A stretch of DNA of 64,000 bases. It comes from Chlorokybus atmophyticus (lineage: Eukaryota > Streptophyta > Chlorokybophyceae > Chlorokybales > Chlorokybaceae). Location: assembly GCA_009103225.1 (NCBI GenBank), contig RHPI01003261.1, positions 166,153 to 230,152 on the forward strand. The letters are read 5' to 3'. This document shows positions 25,213 through 38,817 of the stretch, in pieces; within the stretch, counting starts at the first letter, position 1, and every line of letters begins with the position of its first letter. A program made the position numbers and the translations under genes. Below the pieces are notes generated by a model that saw nothing but the letters and a program-made list of their open reading frames with translations, searched no databases and was not told where the DNA came from.

Positions 25213-25960
25213 ATCTGCATGCTGCTGGCCAGTGCGTGTGCAGCACTTGCACCGCAGAATCTACATTTGTTGCGGTGTCTGGTGGGGCGGGGACGCACAA
25301 CGACGCATGACACGTTTGGTGACGATATGTTCATTATTCTTCGCAAGGCCAGGTGCGTGGTGTCACATGAGCAGATGGGATTTATGCCGGTTCGCCCTGC
25401 TGAGACACGGGGGTGGGTCTGGTGGCTTCAGAGTCGGGGAAGGATCACCGTTGGCTCCTGTACATAATTCTTTTTTCATACACTAACAGCGACATCGTCA
25501 CACCAAGCTACGTACTGTCAATCCTGCCTATCACTGCACAAGCATACTCACACGCATGCCAGCGGCATGCAAGCACGCCTACATAATGGTCATGGCTTGT
25601 GGCGTCACCCCCGGTGCCGCAGCGCGTGATGCGGAGAATGGTAAACTTTGCAAGTGATCACCCACCGGCGGACACGTTCTTCCCGCTGGCGGTGGAGACC
25701 CACGGCACGGTGTGGGCAGCAGTTTGCAGAGGTGTTGAAGACGTGGGCACGCCAGGCGGTGTACACGAGAGGGCTGCCGTTGCATCACCTCAGTGGGTAC
25801 ATGGCCCTGGTTCGGTAGGGCGTGGCGGTGGCGCTGCAGCGAGCGCAGGGCCTGGTGCTGCTGGAGCATGACGCAGCGGCGGTGGCAGCGGTACCAGTAT
25901 GGAGCCCGCAGCAGACGGGACCACGAGATTCGGAGGCGAACATGGCAATGGCGGCTGCAT
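25213..25960 (+). pseudogene. LINE-like (non-LTR) retrotransposon ORF2 C-terminal remnant
   Basis: Two blocks in the plus direction resemble the region after the reverse transcriptase of plant-type LINE ORFs. Block 1 (about 25300-25440) reads THDTFGDDMFIILRKA then VVSHEQMGFMP. Block 2 (about 25640-25960) reads FPLAVETHGTVWAA, then in another frame YTRGLPLHHLSGYMALVR, an in-frame TAG, and GVAVALQRAQGLVLL. The frame changes and the stop show it is dead. No reverse transcriptase core or endonuclease remains. Recognition is from pattern memory and needs a search. Confidence 0.55.
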
Positions 25961-26679
25961 CCGGCACTTGGCGTGTACACGTGTCAGTGTATATAAGGGG
26001 TATGGTACGGTGTGTGTATGGGGTGCGCGGACATACATAATGCAAATGGAGATGCGCACTCTGTTACTGCATGATCAGTATGCATGCACACAGTCATCAG
26101 CACAGCATACATACAACATTCTAGTACACCGCCAGGCTATGTGCCTATGCTAGCTTCAGTACCCCTACATCAACCCGCAGTTGTAATACCTGCACATCGG
26201 CCGTTGGTCAGCGGCCCAGTCCTTGTGTTGGCGAGGTGTGTACCTCTCTCATGTGTACCGGATAGGCAGCTACGCATGTGTGGTTGTGTGTGGGTAGTAG
26301 GCATGGTCAGTTAGTACAAGCCAACATGCATGTGCTGGTGTTATTAGTGGTTGTTGCTGGCCAGCGACCATGCTATCCGCGCAGTGCACATGGTGCATCA
26401 AGCGTAAGTGATGCAACATGTGCAAAGCATTGCACGACCTCCACCGCCCTGCTAGTCCTCCTCCAACTTCAAGCGCTACTGCACAAAGCTTGCTTTAATC
26501 GCTACTGCACAAGACTTGCTTGTCAATGAAAACACAAGACAACTGATGCTAGCAGCATTCTTGCTCTGACTCTGCGCTCTCTGTACAACGCCTACTCAAC
26601 TACCTATACAGCTGCCTATACACCACCTCCATACGCGGGCGCGAACAACACCACCTCACCCACAGCTCCCACACGACCG
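25961..26679. other. Intergenic between LINE remnant and RMND5
   Basis: 3' flank of the minus-strand RMND5 gene. No gene or long repeat seen. Confidence 0.45.
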
Positions 26680-28681
26680 CTAGAACTTGACCTCTTTGCA
26701 CTGCGCCACGGTGGTGTCCTGTGGGCAGTACGGACACTTGAACGTGCGCGTAGAGCCCTTCGCAAGTTTAGCAGCGGATTGCTTGCACAACACATGTCCA
26801 CATGGGAGTAGCATCGGCGGATTCTCCGCAGATCCGAGTTCGCGCGACACGGGACATGAGAATATAGAATGGAACTGAAACTCCCTCCCCAGGGCGATCT
26901 CAACGGGGAGCTCCTGCTCCGAGTCCATCAGCGATGATGTGGGTTTGTTGTTCTTGCTCGCGAGCGTGTTCTTCGCGGCCATGACGCCCGCAAGCTTCAC
27001 AAGTGTTGGAAGCGCGGCCGCACCCGCCGTAATTGTCACGTACAGCGGGGACTCGTAAGACTCGCCGGCGAGGTTGCAACATTCGCGCATGAACTCCTGA
27101 GCAATGTAGTCCCAATGCGACTCCTGCACACACAATGTTGATGTTGGCTCATTCTCAACATCAGGGATGGATCTATATTTGACTCATATAGTAATTTGGT
27201 ACCTGTAACAGGTCTGCGTAGGGGGATTTCTGCAGTCTCCCAGCCCACAATAGGCAACCCATCAGGCGTTGTATGTCGTGCAGATGTTGCAAAGCAAAGC
27301 GGCCAAACTCGCGGCGTGCGTACGCCAGCGCCGTGGCTCTGCCCCTCGCTTGCAGCTCTTGCACGAACTGAAGAGCGTGCAACTTGAACTCCAACGAGCT
27401 GCTATGAGACACACGCACACATGTGAGGTTGGAGAACCAAAATCCATACTCTCAAGTTGTTGATGTGTGACCAACCATCCCAGTTTGGGCTTACATCCTT
27501 GAGTCAGCGGCACAAAACTGTGTAAGATGACACAAACCTGTGAAGCTTTTGTTGTGCAATGTACAGAGGTAAACCAACAATCTAAGTAGCGAACCTGCGT
27601 TTAGCCAGCTGATCTCGATGCTGCGCGGCCCACAGCAGCGCGGGCGCGAGGTCTCTTCGCTGTATGTGCGCGAGGATGTTGTACATCGCCAGGTATGGCG
27701 CGGTGTAGTCCGGCGGCAGCTTCACGCCCGCCTCCTCCACAAACTCGTGACCCAACTGGAAGCGACCCTCCCTAAACAAATGCTGTGCAATCGCCTGCAA
27801 GCATATGCAATACACTATCGGTCAGGTCAATAGAGTACATACAGATGTTGGTGAGGCTCTCCTGTTATGCATAACATGAGTACCTCATTCAGCAGCTCCT
27901 TGTCAAACTCCTTGTCGCGCGTGGCCTTGTGTATGTCCTGAAGGAAGCTGCGCTCTACAATCTTGCCAAACTTGCTCAAGGCACCGTGCAACTCTTTCGC
28001 CTGCACACACGCCCAAATCAGCAACCAACACAACATATACAAAGCCACATGCACAAGTCTTTTCTCACCTGGCCAGCTACGGCCAAGTCGTTGAGTTTCT
28101 TCCCCAAGTCAGAGAGTGCTTCGCTGGCGGGTTCGGGCGCGGCGGCATTGGAAGGCTGCTCGGCTAGGGCTGCGATGGCCTGTTGGGCCTGGTGGATAAG
28201 AGCATCGATGCATTGCTGCGTGCTGGCGTACACCGTCTGAAAAAAAACAACCATACAATGTACACAATAGTGACAAGTCAGCTGATGTTGTAGTCAAGGT
28301 AGCAATCTTATTTATCTGCGGTACAGTGATTGTCTTACAGAAACAACAACACTGTTCTGCGCAGTTTCAAGTTGCCACACAATCAAATAGCATCACAGCC
28401 ACACAATCTGCAGTAATATGGAGACAGCTCCTCCGCTCCCATACAACTAATACACATGAAGCACACAGCATGCACACCGAGCTTGCGCTTGATGCATCTG
28501 TACACAGCAATTGCAACAGTGTGAGACTGATTGTCAAGTGTGCATGCCGGGACTGCTCCTCACGCGATTAACGCGATTAAGGCATCAGCAGCGAGGCGCA
28601 AGCGTTCCACATCATCATCGTCATCACCTTTTGCTTCTTGGCCACCCTGTCAAAGGCGTCCCGCAGCGCCGCCGTATCCAT
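26680..28681 (-). CDS. RMND5: RMND5/RMD5 (GID2-type) E3 ligase subunit of the CTLH complex
   Basis: RMND5 is a catalytic RING subunit of the GID/CTLH ubiquitin ligase, cytosolic or nuclear. Six exons (28681-28628, 28236-28069, 28000-27884, 27794-27595, 27401-27203, 27123-26680) give 393 residues, the family's usual length. It opens with AALRDAFDRVAKKQK. A LisH-CTLH region follows (about 95-160: LLNEAIAQHLFREGRF then LGHEFVEEAG), then the CRA region (SLEFKLHALQFVQEL, YARREFGRFALQHLHDIQRL). The degenerate RING begins at about Cys336 with FSCPVSRE. NPPMLLPCGHVLCKQS and TFKCPYCP follow. The family RING lacks some zinc ligands and pairs with MAEA. The gene converges on the upstream RING ligase, with a LINE remnant between them. 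Confidence 0.95.
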
Positions 28682-29747
28682 AACCGCAGCACCTGATCTG
28701 GACAGCCTGAAGGAGGTGGAGGTGCAGGTGGTGGTGGTAGTGGAGGCGATGACGACGCCTTACTAGACTTGATATGTTGGCTTTGACTCAGATCAATTCA
28801 GCTGCTGTGGTCCTGGACAACCCCCGGAGAAGAAGCTACGCCTTCAGCGCGGCCGACAGCGCCCACGACACCGCCGCCGCCAACAGCGCCGCCCTTCCCC
28901 TGACTAACGCCCACGCGCACGATAACCACAACAGCCCGCCGCCGCCGGAGCCGACGAAGTCGCCGCAGGCGGAGGTAGCTAATTGCACGACTTGCTGCGT
29001 CTGTACAGGAGCGTCAACGACGCTGACAAGGACGACGACGACGACAGCGATGATAATAATGTCGCCCTCACTACTACTATCGCACTAATGGAGGTGACAT
29101 AGCAAGTCAAGTGAGCGAGCTGATCATCTTCACTGTAACAGGAGACCTGCTACTGGCGTTCAAGCTGTACTAAAGCTTGCACTACTAGGAGCTTGTACGC
29201 GTGGCTGGTGACGCTTGACAGCAATTGCATGTTGCTTCATCAAGAATCTGCATGCACGTATCATACACGGAGCTGCAATGTGCGACACGTGTGCGACTTG
29301 TAGCCCGACACATACAATCACAAGGGTCTGCATCACATCATGACTCTGGTCCATGAGTGGCTGCCACCACATCACAGACAGTCAACCAGCAGTTTGCCTT
29401 TGTGCCAACCAGCAGCAGACGAGAAATGAATGACCAAATGAATGCGTACTGCGGTCAAGTGTGGCGCCAAACACCATGCCTAAACATGCAGCAGGTATTG
29501 CGCAGTTCAATACTTGTCGCCAACACCGGCAATGAGCTTTATCTATCTGCTTAGTACAGCTAGAGTTGATGGGAATCAAACTGCTAAAAACAACAGTGTG
29601 ACAGGTCAGCACACAACAAGCAAGTGTCGACTCGGCCAGTATCGACCTGAGGCCTTCAATGACAAGCCATATGAGGATGTAAATCCAACTCCTCTGCAGG
29701 CACTCTCCAGCTGGCAGAATGGCTGCACAATCTTGGCAGGGTATGTC
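28682..29747. other. Intergenic between RMND5 and malate dehydrogenase
   Basis: The left part (28690-28760) is G-triplet-rich and is probably the RMND5 5' leader. A plus-strand frame at 28774-29088 is Ala/Thr/Pro-rich and looks like a triplet shadow; an acidic frame (DKDDDDDSDDNN) lies at about 29020-29060. The rest (29100-29747) is featureless. Confidence 0.4.
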
Positions 29748-31903
<2,156 letters not shown>

Positions 31904-33231
31904 GGCGTCGGCCAGTAAGCTTGGTCACAGCACAACTGACGACGACACAAACAACGACAACCACGACCACGGCGACGAAGAAGGCGGAGACGGCAACAAC
32001 GACAGCTTTTGGCTTGAGCTGAGACACACGCAGGCTGCAGTGGACACTTTTGTGTTGCCAGCATGCACCAGTCAGTCTTTCACGCCCGCGCGTTCTTTCA
32101 TGACAAGCTGACACACAACCGGCCATTGGTCGCGGTTTGCGCAACTCACGGCGAGGCGTCCACCCCACCCAAACACGACAGGACTTTCCGCACCGTTTCC
32201 CAAACAGGTGGAGAGTCTAAAGACGCGTTTCCGGACCAGGAAATCAATGCAGGCGTGTACACAAAGGGTCCTAATAAATACGGGCTGTGAATGAAAGCCC
32301 TGTGATGCAGCAGCCCGCTGGTAACGGGATCAGGACCAACGCTGACGATAGATTGCATACTTATCGTTTTGAGACAATTCCGTGCTGATCTTCTTTCGTC
32401 GTGCTTATCGGACGGCAAGGCGGAGCTTTGGCCGGTGAACCGGCGGAGTGGGCGGCGGGGTGACTGGCGTCGTTGTACTGGTTGTGGTCGTCGCCTGCGG
32501 CGGCCGGGGGGTCCGGTTGATATTGCTCTTCAGTCATGCTTGGATACAGTTGAAGCTAGTGCAGGGTGAAGAATTGCTGGTTTGACGGAAGCAGCGGAGA
32601 GGTGCTGGGTGGTGGAGCTGTGGCTGCTGGTTGCCGCAGTGCCCGAGCCAAGTTGTCGCATGGCGGGTGAGCAACTATTGGTCAACTCTTCTATGAATAA
32701 TCAAAAGTTCAATTCACCAAATGGCGAGTGTTCAATGATTATCGCAACGTTGTGCCGGCATTGTAGGATCTGCTGGTGATCAACAACCTTGATATGCATG
32801 TTTTTGTAAACAGCAGCGCGTTCTCAAGTCGCAAGCATGTCGAGAGCATGCACAACCACAGCCTGATAAGATGTGAACCCTTAACTGCATGAGGTAAAGG
32901 TTCCGGTGGTGGTTGACTGCGATGTGATTGGTGAATGCATGCATGTGCTCGCCCATGCATGCGTGACATTGCCTATACAAGTGACCGACACTTAAACATA
33001 AAACTAGGCTCCAATCAGTCATCCCAGTCTGTCATGCGCAATAGTGGCTGCCTCATTGTGAGTTGCGTGCGAAGCAAAACAAACAAAGTCATCCCCGATC
33101 AGTTGCCACTGCACCCTTTGCATGCGTACAGCATGTTGATGTTTACGAGCTCAACATTACACCCTCCGCTAGGCTGCCCCAGCTCAATCACTCGGCAGTA
33201 GAGAAAGCCCAAACCGCAACCCCGCGGCGTC
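31904..33231. promoter_or_regulatory. Divergent intergenic region, malate dehydrogenase / DUF1279
   Basis: 1,328 bases between head-to-head start codons, expected to hold both promoters. A small G-rich stretch lies at 32435-32515. No recognised coding or repeat feature. Confidence 0.35.
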
Positions 33232-33958
33232 ATGGCCTGGGCGGGCGGTGGAGGGCAGGGCAGTCGAGTGAGAGAGCTGATAGCGAGGTACGGCAGGGTT
33301 GGGCTCGCGACGCATGTTGTGCTCTCCGCTGGTTTCTACGCTGGCTGCTATGCGCTGGTGTCCTCCAACGCCGATGTCCCTGCACTTCTTCGCAAGGTAA
33401 AGCTTTCAGTGCAGCATCAGCGCTGCCGTTTCCACTCATGCACTTCCACTTATGTCGTTGGAAAAGCATGTACGTCATGCATGCAACCAATGCTCACCTC
33501 ATATACTTCAGCCAATCACCGTGAGTAAGCTGATTCTTTTGTGTTTGGGTAAGGCGTCGCCCTTGTGAGGCGACTTCAGAGTGCTCCACTGTCTGGCACA
33601 CTGTTGCAACTTCTTGTTTATGTTGTTGAGCATTTTGTTCAAGCAAGTCTCCTCCTGGCCAGTGCACTCCATCGCCATTGTGTTTTTGCAGGTAGGGATA
33701 CAGAAGGCAGAGGAGGAGTTCAAGCATGAGGTTCAAGAGGTGTTGCACTCTGATGAGCATGACTTCTCAATTACTTCTGCGCCTGAAGCAGGTAGCAACA
33801 TGAAAACGAACAGCGGCGATACTCATGACGGTGTGGCTTCAAAAGGGAGCAAGCTTTTGGTTGCTTGGGTACTGTATAAAGCTATCATGCCGATTCGGAT
33901 TCCCACAACAATAGCTGTGACGCCAATTGTTGCGCGTGTCTTGCAACGAATGCGTTGA
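33232..33958 (+). CDS. DUF1279 / FAM210-like membrane protein
   Basis: Two exons (33232-33396, 33692-33958) give 143 residues. The domain shows RELIARYGRVGLATHVVLS then AGFYAGCYALV, the first membrane helix. A variable, hydrophilic, acidic middle follows (HEVQEVLHSDEHD). The second helix is GSKLLVAWVLYKAIMPIR, continuing IPTTIAVTPIVARVLQR. This YG...AYxxHK...PIRIPxTxxLTP layout is the DUF1279 signature. FAM210 relatives sit in mitochondria or plastids. No long transit peptide is visible, so location is inferred. The basic end (VLQRMR) is typical. Confidence 0.85.
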
Positions 33959-36306
33959 GGTTGTATGCGCGTGATGTATGTGTATGCTGTGCACCGGAGG
34001 CCGCTGGTTCATATTTGCGGTGTTTCAACAATGCGGATTGCAATTGCAAATAAGCATGTGTATGGAAAGAAAGATTGAAAAGGCCCCCAATCACATCAGC
34101 AGCACGCACACACTGCCGTTGCTAATGCTGCTACTCGTGCTTGATCAGGTAATCACTAGTGCATGCATGCCTGTATGTGTCATGAGGAGAAGGGCAGTAG
34201 TGAAGGTAGGTAGGAGGCTAGGTAATAACTAGGTGGACAACCCGGTTGATGTAAGTGTGATGATGTAGTGCGCTGACTGCTTTACGTGTGTCACACTCTC
34301 ATGCATGCCACAATTGCTGCATACTATATGTTGTTTGCTTGCTTTACTTATGCACGGTTACCTTGAGTATACTTTGGAGTTTGCTACATGCAGCTCTTCT
34401 ATGTTATGTCGCACAGAAGCCATCATATTACAAGCACAAGCATAAGCAAATTACATAGATATGATACAGCAACCCGCACACATCGCTTATATTGCAAAGA
34501 CCGATGAGGCAAGCACAATAGGCAGGCAAGGATTGCAGGGTGTAGCAGGCAGTGTTGTACCTACAAAGGAAGCGCGATGTATGATGAACAGCTACGGCTA
34601 TTAGATTCGAATTCAGTACCATAATTGATGGTCAGTTATAACATTACTATTATACATGAATAAACTATGATTACCCATGGCTCAAGCCATCAGAAGCTTA
34701 AGTCATAATAAATATGTTTACACATAAAAGTTGTAATATTAGTAGTATTTCACACAAGATTAGTAACTTATGCATGCTTATTATAAAAAACACCATGTAT
34801 TCATGCGTACCATGCAATTGACCTTGCTACCAATTGCATCACATGCGTTATTAAAACGCACTTAATGCTTATGCTTACAATTCTATGGATTTTGCAAGAT
34901 AATACTATGTCCAGCATATGCTACGCGCATATACCAACAAGGAATGCTTGAAGTTGTTGGCGTGCATTATTTTGTGGCCTATTTACTTAAGTGTAGGTAC
35001 TCGTTACGTATAAACATCTTATGGGCTGCATGTATCAATAAATTACGCAATTATCTTCCCAATTGCATTATAGATATATTGCTACATATTCAAGGATTAA
35101 TTACTTTAAATGCTACGATCGCTGTGTGATATGATAGGTTATAGGGCAAACAATGATTTAATTTGGTATGGATGTTAGTAGTGCAGATTGTGATGCATAC
35201 ATGTGAACACACCCAGTTTTCATGTTTTTACGTATTGTGTGCATTGTGCATAAGTAAAGTATGCAATAGCATGCTGGCATGACACACGTAACAATATTGA
35301 ATGCAATGTTATCATATGCAAATTTTACGTATGTATAACAACATGACGTAAAACTTTTATAACCGTACTTCGAGACAATACATTGCAGCTTTTCTTTAAG
35401 TCACATTGTGTAATAATACGGGATAACCGTTTTTTCATGTTGCAATATCATAAAAATCACTATGAAAAATAAAATATATTTGCATGTATATTAAGATATT
35501 TATCACATTTGTCGCACATAGATCGCGTAACAGACACGTCTTTTGATTGATTATATGCTACTCTATATGACCACACTTTACCTCTACATGTGCGTGTCCT
35601 TTACTCAGGTTTGAGACATGTGTGCAAAACAAAACAGCAAAATATAAAACGGTCGTATGGGCGTTCGTCACATTGACACCTCCCCGCCCCCCAGATGCAC
35701 TATCAGTGACGGACGCAGCTCAGCGTTGCTTATAGCAAGGGTCTCTAGTCGGTACACGTCACCGCGCTCTGCACTGACCCCACCCTGCCACGTCTGCAGC
35801 GCCAGAGATCCCACAGCTCCGCGCGCCAACAGTAACATCTGACACCACGGCCACGGTTTCATCAACACTGTCAAAGGTCACGCTGCCCGCGCCACGTGCT
35901 TTTGGCGCAATCCCACAGCGCTGCAGACCATGCATTCTTGTATGCAGTCCGCTGCCACCCCATCACTGCCATGCTCTCTGGATCTCTAAGATAATTTGCC
36001 ACAATGAAAGTTGTGACGGCCCTCTCGGCGCGTTGTATCAGCTAGTTTGGTTGGATTTAGTGCACTCAAATGTCACGCAAATGGCCATGCATGGCCCTCA
36101 AACGCCAAGATCTCCGTGCCGGGGTCCGTGGCCATGCATGCATGGCCACGATCTATGAACACTTTGACAAAACATGGTATTTTTTATTGTTGCATCCATT
36201 TGGGAGGTGCATGCGAGGATACGCAGAACCGGATTGGATTCTGTTGCATTCCAGGCTACCTGCCTGGCATGCACCACTGCTTGCACTAAGCACAGGGAGA
36301 GCCTAG
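33959..36306. other. Long AT-rich intergenic region
   Basis: No supported gene. 34600-35640 is strongly AT-rich and then switches at about 35650 to a GC-rich stretch (35650-35960) holding short open frames on both strands that I cannot assign. A perfect palindrome of TGGCCATGCATG type lies at about 36126-36149. Confidence 0.5.
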
Positions 36307-36313
36307 TATATAA
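36307..36313 (+). promoter_or_regulatory. Possible TATA box of the ELIP-like gene
   Basis: TATATAA lies 120 bases upstream of the start codon, a suitable place for a core promoter with a short leader. Not experimentally supported. Confidence 0.4.
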
Positions 36314-36432
36314 CTGTCGCTACCGCGCACACTGGCATCATCAAGCATTCCCAGCACCCTTACGTGTTCAGCATTCCTTAGCGCATACTACCATCTACCC
36401 TTTTCTCTCAAGTTCAGTCCAAGCTATCAACC

Positions 36433-37567
36433 ATGGCCGCAGTTCAGCAGGTGCATGCATGCCCTTGTCCAGCTCTTCGACTCCCCCTTGCCTTGCTGCT
36501 GGCTTACAGCGCCAACACAAGCCGTTTCTCAGCGACTAACAGTTGCCTGTGTCCTCCTCTCCAGGCAGTCTTCACACCGGTGTGCAGGGTGTCCTCCCCC
36601 TCCTCCGTCTCCTCCCGCCGCACGCTCGGCGCCCGCCCCGTCGCCAAGGCCCCCCGCCCAGCGCTGGTGCGCCAGGCGCGCAGCCTCACCGTCTACGCCA
36701 AGGTGAGGGGAGGGAGTGCGGTTGGAGTTTCCCTAGAGTGCATGCATGTGGAGAGAGAGTGGGTGGGTGTGAGGGGAACAGTGTTTGATGGTGGTTGGAT
36801 CTCAGGATGACAAGTATGAGACGGACGTGCCCAACGCTGCTCAGGGCAAGCTCGGCCGCAACCCTCTGGAGGGCGCCTTCCCCAAGGTAAGTTGGCAGAG
36901 ATGCGGCTATCTGTCTCTTCGTGTGATCGTACATGCGGTCACGCAGTTATGGCAAGCATGCATCACTTGAATGAGGCACATGTCATGCCTGTCAAGCGCA
37001 TCACCATTTTATTTTGACTCGTGTGACCCCCTTCTCTCAGCCCGGCAACAGCCAGAGCACGGACATCACCACCCAGGAGGGTCTCGTCGAGCGCATCAAC
37101 GGCCGCGCCGCCATGCTGGGTTTCGTGATCGCGATCGCGACGGAGCTCGCGACCAAGAAGTCCGTCGTGGCGCAGCTGACCGACTACCCGCTCGCCAAGT
37201 GGGGATTCCTCGCCGTGGCCGCGGTCACGATTATCGCGAGCCTGGCGCCGGCGACGACGGGAGTCACGGATGCCGATGCGCAGGATAAGGTGAGATAGGG
37301 ATAGGGAGGTGTGAATACAAGCATGCGCACATGCGGATCGGATCCGCTGTGCGTGCACATGAACGCACGTACATGCACGCTGGCGTTCTCTCTTGTGAAC
37401 TAGTGGTACAGCTTGAATGTCACTGACTTTGATGCCTGTGATGTGTTCAACAGTCTCCTGCTCCATTCAAGCCCCGCCGTGAGATTATCAATGGCCGATC
37501 TGCTATGATCGGTTTCGTGGCGCTGTTGGCAACTGAGGCCATCAAGGGTGGACCCCTGTTTGGTTAA
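36433..37567 (+). CDS. ELIP: Early light-induced protein-like (three-helix LHC-like) protein
   Basis: Predicted thylakoid photoprotection protein that binds chlorophyll and carotenoid under light stress. Five exons (36433-36450, 36565-36702, 36806-36886, 37041-37289, 37454-37567) give 199 residues. The first 50-60 residues are Ser/Arg/Ala/Pro-rich (RVSSPSSVSSRR, then LGARPVAKAP), a chloroplast transit peptide. The first LHC helix has ERINGRAAMLGFVIAIATE, with the Glu and Asn of the chlorophyll-binding motif. A hydrophobic middle helix (KWGFLAVAAVTIIASLAPA) follows. The third helix has EIINGRSAMIGFVALLATE. Two ExxNGRxAM motifs flanking one helix is the ELIP pattern. Exon 1 encodes only six residues. 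Confidence 0.92.
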
Positions 37568-38817
37568 GCTGTGTTGTGAGAGACTTCCAACAGAAGTTAC
37601 ACCCCACTCCCGCCACCCACAACGGAGTTGTACCAGTAGTGTCTAAATGCCGTGTACATATGGCTAGATTTTGATTTGTGAACAGAGACAGCTGCCTTAG
37701 AGCAGTAATGGAAAGATTTGACCACTACTTGATCTGTTGCATGTCAGTGACAACTGCTGTGCATGCTCGAACTGTGTACTGTGGCCAAGCAACATTATCC
37801 ATGACTTGCAATAACAAGTATCATCACCCGCGAATGCATACGTAATCTGCCAACTGAAAGTGAATTTACCCTTGCCATTGCGTGAAATGCTGTGAAAAGA
37901 TAAGAATCTCACCAAGCTAGCGAATATGGTGTTTCGCAACAAACTACTTGCTCTCTCTGCAACATTGACGTTGCCTGCTGTGCAAGTTGTCCTATGCTAC
38001 ATAAGTTGATAGCGTTTGGTAGGTCAACTCAAACCTTTGCCACGATACTCTGCCATCTTAACTGAAGTTGCCCTTCAAACGCAGATCTACAATCCATACC
38101 CTAACAAATGAGATAGTAACCTGCATGGCGGTCCCCGCCCAGCGACACCATCACCCATCTCCCTTGAATGTGCAACGCATTTTGGTATACATTTGGTTGA
38201 CAAGTTGAGCAGACCTGATTGTCATGCACAAACAAACCAGAAATAGCTGGGCACATTACCGGCAGATATGCACGCCAGTCTTGTTGCCTTGCACCGCCTT
38301 TGCTGAGCCTGGAGTACGGTGCTGTGATCTATATAAATTGACTGGTTTGTTGATCGGTACATCCCTGCTGCCTGCCTTTGCTTGTATTCTTGTATTCCGC
38401 ATTGAATAGTATGTAGCAAGCCCTGCCTGCCCTGCTGCTGTGTACAGCCTTGGCTGTATGAGTGTACAGGATATATATGACGCTGTCGTGTGTGCATACA
38501 TCAATTGCCATCTATGCCTCATGCACGTGTACGCAAATAGCATGAATGGTGGGCTGAGAGCTGGATGTAGGGGCAGAGATATTCCTTCCTTCCCCGTCAA
38601 AGCCAGAGTACAGCCAACGCATACCACGCTCTTTTGCCATTTACAATGCAAGTACTCCAACCAAAACAGGTGCTAGCGTCTATACAAACCTATAGCACAG
38701 CAGCAGCTGTGTGGTAATGCAAAGATACCGAGGAGCCGTACATACCTCACGCAGCCCCCAAAAGAATAGCAATATGGACAACCACATGCAAAAATACACG
38801 CTGAAGACAGTGAAAGC
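37568..38817. other. Convergent intergenic region, ELIP-like / LETM1
   Basis: 1,250 bases between two 3' ends. No gene or repeat is supported. Confidence 0.45.

Noticed and set aside
28774-29088. Plus-strand 104-codon frame, Ala/Thr/Pro-rich
   Set aside because: Triplet-driven, no family resemblance, and no consistent second exon could be joined.
35657-35842. Possible insertion-sequence-derived frame in the GC-rich block
   Set aside because: Too short and I could not name any conserved motif; kept only as a composition finding.
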